Positions 46,301-55,349 of a stretch of 64,000 nt of DNA are shown here, one piece after another; the first letter of the stretch is position 1; each line of letters starts with the position of its first letter. Under the pieces are notes generated by a model. It ran no database searches and had not been told where the DNA came from. It saw only the letters and a list, made by a program, of their open reading frames with translations. The DNA is from Symbiodinium natans (taxonomy: Eukaryota; Sar; Dinophyceae; Suessiales; Symbiodiniaceae). The stretch spans positions 112,001-176,000 of the forward strand of contig CAJNDS010002595.1 of assembly GCA_905221605.1 (NCBI GenBank), read 5' to 3'. Position numbers and translations under genes: made by a program.

Positions 46301-49300
46301 TCAACACCACAAGAAGCCAAGACATACCAAGAGTGTGACTACGACTTTGGGAGACGCACCCAAACCAGTGAGGCCCCTACCTGTGCCGTGCTGTTTGTTC
46401 GGGTCTTGATGCGGTGCGCCTGAAGCTGGAGCCCATGGTCATGGGCCTACACGGGTTGGCACTCAGCGCAAATCCCTCGCCATGGCCTCGTCGAGAACAA
46501 CGCGTCCCCAAACGGTTCGGTACAACGCCGACCTAGTCGTTCGACAGCGGTTCGACAGGGCACGCAGGGCAACACAGGCGCCAATGTGAGATTTGCGGAC
46601 GGCCTCGAGAGATCGATGTCCGCAGAATCCTGCGCCAGCTTCTGGAGTATCATGGAGTATCTATTGCGAGGGGCAGCCATCGGAAAGCCGGGACATGTTT
46701 TGGGCATCCTCATCACTGTCAGTTTGCGGAACGGGATTGGCCTCCGTCCAGGAATGCACACGCCGACGAAACAAAAAACACAGCAGCCAAAGAGCAACAC
46801 GGGTCGGCCTCGGGCTCGGCCTCGTGGGAACATGCCGATTTGCTCTTCTTGGCTTTGGGAGAGGAAGCGGCGGAAGCCGACCTCATGAGTAATGAGCAGC
46901 AAGGCGCCAAAGCTCTCTCAATAGCACATCTAGGCACATCTAAGCACCAAGCCCAAACACCAAGCCATGCTTTGATGCGCCCTTCTCGTGCAAGATCTCC
47001 AAGTCGCTGTCGTCGCCTGCAGCTCTTGGCTGCGGCTTGGCTACGGCGCTGGGCTCAACAGTCGAGACTATGCTAAGGAAACGGCTTTGAGAGAGCTCGA
47101 TGACTTTGGTGGACTGCTTGCCGTTCAGGATGGTGCCCCACCCCACCCGAGGCGGTTCCTTCTCAACATGGCCAATTGATGTGTTTTGTTGGTCTTCATG
47201 GTCTTCATGGTATTCATCAAAACTCCATGGCTTGGTGGACAAGCTAAAGGAAGCATGCCAGAGACACCGTCGCAGGCTTGCTGCCTCTTGGGCTGGGCGG
47301 CGGCGATGTCTTTGAGCTGGGCGGCGATGTCTTTGAGCTGGACGGCGGCGATGTCTTTGACGCCTGGCCCTTACCCTTGCCGCGGCAGCGCTTCGCAGGT
47401 GTGGCAGAGGCCTAGCGGCATGGCTACATCCCTGGCGCCCCACACGCGCAAAGACCCTCGCACACTCGTGAACATGATTGAAGGTCATGCAGCCTTGGCT
47501 TCTGCTTTCGAAGAGCTCTCGCCTGCCGCAGATAAAGTACACTGACCTCTTGCTGGCTGCGCTTTCCCTCGCCACCTGCTTCCTGCTGCAAGGCCGCCCG
47601 AGCTGCATCTGGAAGCACTTTCATCGGGAAGGGCCTGTACGAACTTCTTCCCAAGAGGACGAGAAGCATTCTTTTTAACTTGTTCACAATTTCTGGGGCC
47701 GCAGCGTGACCGAGGGCTTGGCTCGGCGACCTAGGCGGCCTTGGGGCAACTTCGGGTGCTTAAGCTGTAATGTTGACTTGACATTAATAAAGCCCGCTAC
47801 AATTATAAAATCCCGCTGCCCGGAACACAATAATGTAACCCGCCACAATTATAAAATCCCCGCCCGGAATTATTTTTTTTTCGGGCGATGTTGTGCAACT
47901 AACTTAAACTGATAAGTTTCAGGCTACCTAATACTAAAACTAATACTACGTCCTACCAGGATTTAGGCGGATATTATTGAGGAGGCGCTGGCCGAAAAGA
48001 TTGATCAATGAAGGGAGGGGGGGGGTTTATTAATGCGAAGTCAACATTATTGGCTCACATGGAGCTGCGACATGCTTTTTTGTGGGGAGGAAGAGTTGTG
48101 AGGCGGGCACGCAGGGCCGCTGTGCTCACGCTACGGATCGCATTGAGCGGATTCAGGACGATGTTCGTCTCGGTCCCGCCGATCTTCATTTTTTTGACGG
48201 CCTCGTCCTTGCAGCCAAAAAAGGATTCGAAAGCATTTTTGCAGAAAGCCTGTTGCCCAGATTTTGCAGTCCTTGAAGTCAGCCTTCCGCTGCGACTTCA
48301 TCTGCTTCTCCGTTTTCTGGGCATCTGGACCACAGAAATACTTCTGGTGGTATTCGAGCTTCTCTTTCTGAAAGAGTCGCCCACACCACTGGCACTGAAC
48401 CTTCGTCCGGTTCACCTGCTGGCGGTAGTCGCTCTCCAGCGTCTGGTAGGTGGTCAGAACAACTGTTCGCCGGAGGTAAATCGTGTCGTCCATCAGGTCC
48501 TCTAGCGCACTCTTCTTCTCGAGGCCATAATATAGCCTTACCTCCAAGCTGCCTGGCAGGAGTATGAGGCTTGCTCTTACTCTATTCTGCAGCCACCCCC
48601 AGCCCCTCATCCCGGGCCTGGCTCAGTGAAGCGGAGGATCTCGTTCCGCCACTGGAGCATGGCCGCGGCAGGGCATACGACCAGCGTGGCGCCTTTGATC
48701 TCACCTGGAGCGGCACCAACCCGTCTTGCCTTTGCCTGAGGCCTGTCGCAGGCTCATGAAGGCTCATACAGGCTCTCGGCGCCTGCAAGTATCAGCGAGA
48801 TGGTCTGGAGTGTCTTTCCCATACCCATCTCCTCGGCTCGCGATGTCGTGTATGCTCCCTGCCACTTGCAGAAGTTGCATCTGCGTACCAGTCGGAGTTG
48901 TGTAAGGAAAGGGGTTGGGGGGGGGGGGGGGGCCGATGGGGGAGGCATCGATGATCCAGCCTAGAGTCATCTGCCAGGATCCCGCCGCGAGTGGCTTCGT
49001 CGGCCTCTCGCTCCAACATCCAGCCCAAGCCTCAAAGGCCGGCGATTACTGGGAGAGATACACAGCTCCGTTTGAGAAAGGTGGGAGAAAGAACTCAAAA
49101 CCGAACTTGCCAGCATCCGAACTGCAGAGCTTGCTACGTCCCGGGCCTTCGGCCTGAAAGGCCAGCATCGAGCGCGTGAGCGCTTTCGGGGCCGGGTGCT
49201 GCGGCAACTGGCCTTGGTTCTCTGTGGCAACTCCAGGCCAACCACCCCTCTGCTTGTCTTCTCCCTTGGGTGACGAGGGCCGGTTCACTCTTTTGTTGCC

Positions 49301-51999
49301 TTCTTTTGCTGCAGGAGGTCATTCAGACGGCCAAAATCCCATCATGTCATCTTTCTTGCCTGCCTTCCGTGAATGAAGCTTGCATCGTGCGGGCTTTCTG
49401 CATTTATCCGGTGTTCTATATCTTTCTTTTTCTATTTATCTAAGTCTTCCTTTCGTTCGTTCATGGCCACTGCCATGAGCAATCCAAATTGCTGCAGCCG
49501 GCCTTGAGCCCACCCGACAGCCTCCCCGGTGCTCAGTCGCAGTTGACCGAGACCCCAGCGTCGCGCCTGCTCGGCCGGCGGGAGCTGTAGCTGGGGCTCC
49601 TGGCAGGTGCACCGGCAGGCACACAGACACTCGCCCAGTTCAGTCCATTTTTCAGGCTTTAGGATCTGGAGAACGGTCCAGCTGGAAACCCCAAAACAAA
49701 GGCCAGAACAAAACAGATGTGCTGCTCTGTCACATAGCCGAAGTTTGCCAAGAGTAGTAGAAGCAGCAAGCAAACTTTCGTCAGGAACCCAAATGCTGAC
49801 ACCCGAACCCCTGCGAATGCGAACATGAAATAGCTGCCCTGGAAACTGGTGACGCCCTACGTTTTGTCCCCAAAAGCTCGTCCCCAGCACATGCCAGAGA
49901 CTTGGATCGGAACTGCATCTCGCAAAGGGTAGCCTATTGCAGCAGGCCAGCCGAAAACTAAGCATGCTCTACACATGTACACACTATACTCAAGCGAGAC
50001 AAGGACAGGAGCTAGAGCAATGGCGGGGGAAGCTGGGCAGGTCACACACTTGCAACAACACATGGTGGGCCCCCCCCCCCCCGCCCTTTCCCATTACCAT
50101 CCAACGTCCGAGCGAAAAAAGAGCCCTCTCAACACCGGAAGTGTGTAGCTCCTCCTTGGGCTTCAGCAACTCTGCACAAAATTCCTGGCGCCTCGGAGAT
50201 GACAGCACATTCAGACAATCGCGCTTAGACATGCATGATGCTCCATGCTTCACGATGCTTCAACACAACTAGCCACCAAGCAGCAGGTCCGCCGGCATGT
50301 CTGCATAGCCCAAAATTTTCTTCGACATCGCGTCATCCCCCATCTTGGCATAGCCCACAGCAAAGTTGTCGTGCCGAGCGCATGCCAGATGGAACCAATT
50401 CACAAGGGCACCATACTCACCTTCAGCCAGACTTGCAATACATGGCAACACACACTTGCCATCACCTGCCCCTCCTGTTTGCCGCATTTTTGCTGCGCCT
50501 CGCTGGTCCTTGACTGGGTAACCAATCCTCAACGCGTGCTTCGGGATCTTGTCACCGCAGCGCTTGCAAGCGGCAGCGCCGGTCTTCGACTTCTCCGCCT
50601 TCGCACCCGTCTCGTTTAGGGGCGGATCGGGGAAGAGAAGGGTCTCAGGGCGGCCTTGTGCGTGTAGCCATGAAGGAGGTATGGCCGCCGCTTTTCGGGC
50701 ACCTTACCGATCTGGCCACGAGGTACCCAGTCTTGTCCTGTGCATCGTTGCTTCCGCCGTCCAGACAAGCAACCTAAAGCAACTGGCCTTGCCAACTGAC
50801 GCTGGAACTGTCTGGTGTTACATTGCGGTGGCCTGCCTGAGGTGTCAAAGGCACAGTGCGCCAGCCGCTCCGGCAGCTGGTTTGCAGAGCCGGCCAAGGT
50901 GACCAAGCCTTGCATTGACTCGTCGGGTGGCGCATCGGCCTCAGGAGCAGAGCCCAGCGCATGCCCTCCACATCACTTTCTGTGAACACTCTATAGCCAC
51001 TCTAGTCACTTTTAACAGTCACTAACTAACGTCACTAAGTCTGCAGCCTTCGCGGCTCCAGCATGGCTCGGATCCTCGCCCCTTGGCGCCGCAGCTGGCG
51101 CGGCTTGTGGAGGCTCCGGGGGCAGTGGCTGTGGTGGGTCGCGTGTCTGCGTTGGCGGCCTCGCACCTCAGGCATGCGCCGTTTATCAATTGCCAGGCTT
51201 CCCTACATGTCTTACAGTACGTCTGTGAATTTGCACCGTAAGCTATCAGTCCTTCGGGCGCGTGCCTGCAGCGGACGCCCCGCTGTCTTGTTGGCGCGAA
51301 GCCTTCCGGCCTCCAGACCAGGTTGTCTCACAAAACGCAGTGCCGACAGCTTCAGATTGCTTCAAAACGCGGCCTTTTCCTCTTCCCTTGCCCTTCTTCG
51401 TAACAGGAGTGGGCTCATTGACGGCCTGAGTCTGCTGTTTGTCGAGCCTGAACAACTCTTCTTTGAAGGACACCAACAAGTCTGTGCCTGTTGCTCGGGA
51501 GACTGCGCGGGGCTGCCCTGAAGTTCAAGAAGGTTACATGCTACATGCAAAGACTATGACGACCCGACATCTGGGCCTTCGGGACCTTCCGCACCACACC
51601 CCTCTCCATGGCGGTCTGTGTTTTCAGCTTCTCGCTGGCCAGAGCTGCTGCCTTCCGCTTGGCTCTGCCATCTCCCTCAGGTTCGATGATGCCAGCCCTG
51701 AGGGTCTCCTCTTGACACATCTTGACACGAATTACGACAATCACAGAATCACAGCATGAATGATGGCATGCACTGACATTGGCGTGGTCCTCCTGCAGCT
51801 TCCGCTTGAAAGCCTTGACCTTGCTGTTGCTCTCGGACTCCGGGGCTTGGGGCATGATGCTTTGGCCACTGGCCTCGAGAGAGAGAAGCACCCACGACAC
51901 AAGCCTCCCATGCTCCTCCCCCGCCTGCGGCTCGCTGCCGGACGCCAATGACGGTGATGTCCCCTCCGCGTGCCCAGATTCACCCATGGCCATGGCCAC
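41584..51999 (-). CDS. RAD16: RAD16-like SNF2 ATPase with RING finger (global-genome repair)
   Basis: RAD16 (Rhp16) is a nuclear Swi2/Snf2 ATPase and RING E3 that works with Rad7 in global-genome nucleotide-excision repair. At least 25 minus-strand exons rebuild the family in order. Motif I: LADEMGMGKTLQTISLIL; Ia: ATLVVCPAAAMLQWRNEI; zinc insertion: CQWCGRLF then HQKYFCG. Motif II: WGRVVLDEAHRIK; III: WCLSGTPLQNRVGEFW; RAD16-specific YFCTKKGCSC then CKKCGHTKMQHRSHF; LLRRTKVERAADVQLP. Then a split RING, lobe 2 with LVFSQFTRFLELIEWRL, motif VI AHRIGQTRPVKATRFV, and NTIEEKIIELQEKKQ. The end, LQRLSAEDIQFLFR, with TGA at 41584-41586, matches the family C-terminus. All catalytic motifs are intact and no frameshift is needed. 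The N-terminal part (49.2-52.0 kb), with a PARP-type zinc finger, is assigned by continuity and is less certain. Confidence 0.92.
43655..45362 (-). CDS. RAD16: RAD16-like: inter-lobe region and split RING finger
   Basis: Exons 45332-45362 (LPELTVRIRQ), about 45237-45281 (DSLSDQEQDFYTAMYT), 45109-45175 (RTQFDTYVEGGTVLHNYAHV), 45018-45048 (FDLIMRLRQA) and 44902-44940 (VDHPYLIVHGSLK) match the RAD16 stretch before its RING. The RING is split over three exons: EVCALCQDDIEA (about 44690-44725), SCGHAFHRECLQEL (about 44460-44500) and CFVPMT (about 43690-43715). The last C-x2-C pair is only partly resolved. The RING should confer E3 ubiquitin-ligase activity. Confidence 0.85.
45463..46532 (-). CDS. 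RAD16: RAD16-like: DEAH box to lobe-1 end
   Basis: Eight short exons in phase: 46487-46532 (YRTVWGRVVLDE), 46381-46419 (AHRIKTRTNSTAQ), 46240-46289 (AAFALRVRGSRWCLSGT), 46118-46181 (PLQNRVGEFWSMIRFIRFFP), 45949-46033 (AHYFCTKKGCSCASIHYRFD), 45797-45837 (HTKMQHRSHFTTE), about 45689-45733 (VSNPIKKYGFCGAGK) and 45463-45508 (ILLRRTKVERAADV). Introns are about 65-200 bases. Donors are GC after DE, SGT, PY and KC, GT elsewhere. Confidence 0.9.
46960..47690 (-). CDS. RAD16: RAD16-like: variable basic/Ser-Pro linker exons
   Basis: Between the zinc insertion and the DEAH exon the RAD16 family has a fast-evolving linker. Here the minus strand reads a basic/SP-rich segment (PAKRCRGKGKGQASKTSPPS and repeats of SKTSPPS, about 47270-47400) and KPQPRAAGDDSDLEILHEKG (about 46975-47035). 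The repeat of SSKTSPP follows a 21-27 base DNA repeat (GTCTTTGAGCTGGGCGGCGA). Exon edges are not fixed. Confidence 0.55.
47780..47880. repeat. Short AT/GC-mixed tandem repeat
   Basis: Two to three copies of a unit of about 45 bases containing CGC[CT]ACAATTATAAAATCCC, inside an intron of the RAD16-like gene. Confidence 0.75.
48284..49230 (-). CDS. RAD16: RAD16-like: first half of ATPase lobe 1
   Basis: Exons resolved by splice phase: one ending at 49147 (KALTRSMLAFQAE), 48969-49030 (LGWMLEREADEATRGGILAD), 48831-48783 (EMGMGKTLQTISLILA, Walker A), 48704-48618 (GATLVVCPAAAMLQWRNEI) and 48552-48284 (VVLTTYQTLESDYRQQV and the C2H-type zinc insertion). Donors: GC after Glu-48 region (49146), apparent GA at 48968, GC at 48782 and 48617, and GC at 48283. 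Confidence 0.9.
50270..51999 (-). CDS. N-terminal exons of the RAD16-like gene: PARP-type zinc finger and basic linkers
   Basis: The exon at about 50509-50640 encodes CKRCGDKIPKHALRIG, and the one at about 50275-50435 encodes GALVNWFHLACARH then KILGYADMPADLL. Together they give the CxxC...HxxC pattern, basic start and GxxxLxxxD-like end of a zf-PARP. This domain binds nicked DNA in PARP1 and plant repair proteins. Upstream exons read YCKTCREAWQLINGACLRC (51180-51240, a four-Cys knuckle), PTPVTKKGKGRGKGRVLK (about 51360-51420) and a possible start, MAMAMGESGHAEGTSPSL, at 51999. Downstream, RQEFCAELLKPKEEL (about 50140-50195) may link to the ATPase core. The 650-bp gap between 50.0 and 49.3 kb shows no clear exon, so a separate zf-PARP gene is possible. 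Confidence 0.55.
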
Positions 52000-52009
52000 G
52001 GCACAGGCA

Positions 52010-52850
52010 CGGCGGCCGAAGTCCCATTCGTTCCTGAGGTCTGAGATCGCCTCTCCCCCTTCTTCCGACCTCTTGAGCCCTCTCTGGGATTAGAGCAAAG
52101 AGCTGTGCAAATGCTGCCAACGCTCTCCTTCCAGACTCGGAAATCCGTGGCAATCCTTATGGCCTTATGGGTACCTCTCCACTTCAGAGTTAACAGTTAA
52201 CACATGAACAAGCCTCGACCATCTTCGAACCAGAGCTGCACTCCAGATCACTCCAGGCTTTTCTTTGCCCGGATCGCCAAACTTCGCCATACTTCTGGTT
52301 GATTTCGGGCTAGGGCAAAGTCCGTCAGCGCAATCTTACGAGGGGAGATGGGCCAAGCAGATAAACCCGGCCATCTCCCTAGCTTTACAATGCGTTTCTC
52401 GGTCCCGGCCCTCTACATTCAAAGCGTGGCTCAGACTACGCGGCTCAGACTGCAAAGGTGCGACTGGGCCGACTGCCTCGGTTTGAGTTTGCATGGGGAG
52501 ATTTCCAAGGACAAGCGGCCGCCAGCTCAGGCTTCGGCTCTGAGAGCCTCACTGCAAGACCTGCATTCAGCGGTGGCAGGCACACGCTCTCGCTGCTAGA
52601 AGATGAGATTCTCTGATCCCTCTGCAGTGCCTCGAAGGGATTGTCCGCATATTTGTTGTGGTCGTCAGGGCCGTCCTGCTTCCAGCTCTTGCCTCCCTTC
52701 CACGCCTTTGTCCCAGCCTCAGATCTTCTTCAACCTGAGAAAGGTACGCCACAGCGCTTTTGACCCTCACACACATATCACAACTTATGCAAGTTATGCA
52801 ACATGTTTGAGGGCATCACGTCATCCTGGTGCGGCAGCCTTCCTGGAATC
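52010..52850. other. Gap before the RAD16-like start
   Basis: Minus-strand helical pieces (YLSQVEEDLRLGQRRGREAR at about 52680-52750) suggest further exons of one of the neighbouring genes, but nothing is diagnostic. Confidence 0.3.
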
Positions 52851-52899
52851 AAGCTTCGATTTAACATTTCGGAGGTGCCCCCCATTTCCTCACCTTGAA

Positions 52900-53930
52900 G
52901 GAGACCGACACCTCGAACTCAGAGCCCGCAGAGCCCCCGTCCTCCCTGCCGACCTGACCCCAGCTTTGTCACGTGCATCACGAATGCCACATCGTGTTCT
53001 CGGCCAGGAAGATCCGCTTTTAGCATCCGAGCGCTGGGCCAGCCAAGAGAGCCGGTGCGGGTTGGGGCCTGGACCCTGCGGAAGCATGCGCAAGCTGTTT
53101 TGGAAGGGTGCAGATCAGCCCTTACACCGCCTGTACCACATGGAAGCCTTGGAAAGATGCCAAAAATCAAAGCACTCTGCTTTCTTGCACACCACGTGTG
53201 CCTCTAGGGTGCGGGCGCCCTGGCCGCGCATTGCGACAGTTTGGGAAGAGCGCTTGGTTCGGGTCCCCTTCCTGCAGGCTCTGGCAGTCTCGCATGTCTC
53301 CCTGAAAGCGGGGTGTCTTGGCACTTCATGGTCCTTCAGGATCTGGAAGGACTCCTCACCTGCTCGGCGGGACTCACATTTGACATGTTGGTTCGGGGCT
53401 TTGGAGATCAAATAAAAACTTTTGGGATCCCGGGTTTACGGTATGGAGGTCTCACAGCTTACAGACCGACCTCCACGCACCATACCTCTTCGCTTGCTCA
53501 GATCTCAGCCCAAGTAGCCTTCAGGCCCCAGGCGCAGCCACCCATGCCAGCCATCCGCATCGCACCACATGGCCTGCAGCCTAGGTCGGCACCAAACAGC
53601 GTACACTGCGTTTGCACTGTGTGGCGGGGATGCACATCGTGGCTCTTGCCCCCATCGTGAGCTCTTGCCATCGGGATGTGCATTTCAATTTCGCAGTGTT
53701 CGATGCTGTCGCGCTCCCACCACAGTAAGTGCCAGCCCATATCCAAGTTCTAAATTGTGATCACTTGCAGTGGCTTTCCACTGTTTGTGGATGCTTGGGG
53801 TGATGGTTTGACGACCAGCAGAAATCAGGAGAGAAGGACCTCGTCCAGTTGTCCCAGCTGCCGATCAAGCAATACTTGGGCGTGGGGCCTGCCCATGCGT
53901 TTGCATTTTTGCTTCTGCATACCAGATGCA
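52900..53930 (-). CDS. Protein with a starch-binding-like (CBM20/48-type) domain
   Basis: The minus strand at about 53820-53890 reads PKYCLIGSWDNWTRSFSPD. The motif GSWDNW after a short strand is typical of CBM20/CBM48 and AMPK-beta-type glycogen-binding domains. Following exon-like pieces, DSIEHCEIEMHIPMA (about 53660-53710) and RRAGEESFQILKDHEVPRHP (about 53310-53380), continue as in a family I recall from dinoflagellates, in which the domain ends in E-x-F-Q-I-x-x-D and HP. A further piece, GPGPNPHRLSWL (about 53040-53080), may be the final strands. No catalytic domain is visible, so it may be a targeting or scaffold protein for polysaccharide. Exon edges are not fixed. Confidence 0.5.
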
Positions 53931-54189
53931 TCAGATCTTTCCAGGAACGGCCTTCTCCAGGAACTTCCGCCAACGGGCTGTTTCGACCCTTTCCGTCCTC
54001 AGGGGGCTGAAAGGAAGAAAGGGAGACTAGGGGAGACTAAGGCCTAGCAAAGTTCTTCAACACGCGGAGGAGTCTGAAATTGAGCCGGCCGTACGACATG
54101 CTCCGGCGCCGGCATTTATGGAGCATGCCGAGAACTTCGTCGAGCACCCGAAGCCCCGCATGGAACCGAAGCCCCGCATGGGACGCAGA

Positions 54190-54235
54190 GAGCACACGGA
54201 GAGCACACGGAGAGCACACGGAGAGCAGAGGGAAG
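54190..54235. repeat. 12-bp tandem repeat GAGAGCACACGG
   Basis: Three perfect copies plus a partial copy. Confidence 0.9.
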
Positions 54236-54475
54236 GGGGCCTCCATGGCGCTGAGGAGCTCCGGCTTCAAAACCGCAGGGTCCTCCTGTGCTGTGGTTCG
54301 TGTTGGAACGCGTTGCGCATTGCAACCGTGAGATGCCGTGAGTTCCACATAGTTCCACTCTCTCCCACTCTCCCACTCCCCGACCTGAGCCATGGGGCCG
54401 CCGAAGCCCCACAGCACAGCGTAGGCGATGCTCCCACCTGAATGGGCTCAGCAAATTGGAATGCGCCCGGCTCAC

Positions 54476-54545
54476 CACGTGCCTCCCCGCACCACCCCGC
54501 ACCTCCCCACACCTCCCCGCACCTCCCCACAACTCCCTGCACTCC
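54476..54545. repeat. CACCTCCCCGCA-type tandem repeat
   Basis: About six degenerate 10-12 base units of ACCTCCCCRCA. Confidence 0.85.
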
Positions 54546-55349
54546 GACATCACTTGTAGTGGCAGCCCCCGCCTCCTCGGCCAAGAACGCCAGCATAAAG
54601 ATTGGGTTCCGTGAGCTGCCCAGGCTCCACCTGAGAGAACCCTACAGCTGCTGGATGCCTTTTCTGTACGTAGGGTTTGTTCGTGTTTGGTTGTGTTTGT
54701 TCTAGATCCCTAGGGTCACCAAGCGCCGCCAGCGAGGGACTTCTCATGTGCTTCGGCCCGAGATTGTCGAACGAAGGAGAGCAGAGCAGTCGTATGACGC
54801 GGGTATGCACACTCCTAAAATGAAGGCACTGCCGCTCGCTCTCACATGCTCGCACACACAGAGGTTCGGCCAAGGCACCCCGGAGTGGCTTTCGGTGGCG
54901 TTGTGGAGACACTGCGGGTTCAATTGCCGCAAGTGCGGCTGGGCCTCGGCACCAAGCCCTTTTTCAGCTCACGTTTCTCATCACACATCAGCATGGCAAG
55001 AATCCGGCAACCTGTGGAGTGTCTCAGGGAGGCACTGCTGTGGTGCCCAAGCGAATAGCAGCCAGGAGCTGCATCACACATGCGAGTCCTGTGGAAGGAG
55101 ATGTAGCATGGATACAAAGCCAGGCACTTCGTAGCAGCTTTTCAGGGTCATCCTGCACACTGCACCTGGTGACCGCAGCTGGCCTGGCACCCACGTGCGC
55201 AGCACTGCTGATGCACAGCTGATGCACAGCTGATTCCAAGCCATGTCGACGTCCTTGTTCAAGGTTTGTCAGGGTCCCACCTCGCCTTGAGCGAGGTGAG
55301 TTGCAGTGGACCGGCTTGGGTGCCCTGACCTCAGCGAGTCATGGCGTGT

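Larger units (their letters stand above)
54030..55330. other. No firm gene; local repeats
   Basis: Two small tandem repeats (54190-54235 and 54480-54545). The minus-strand piece ILAMLMCDEKRELKKGLVPR (about 54930-55000) could be an exon but has no family. Confidence 0.35.

Noticed and set aside
52603-53415. 270-codon plus-strand ORF
   Set aside because: It lies opposite exons of the starch-binding-like gene and has no recognisable content.
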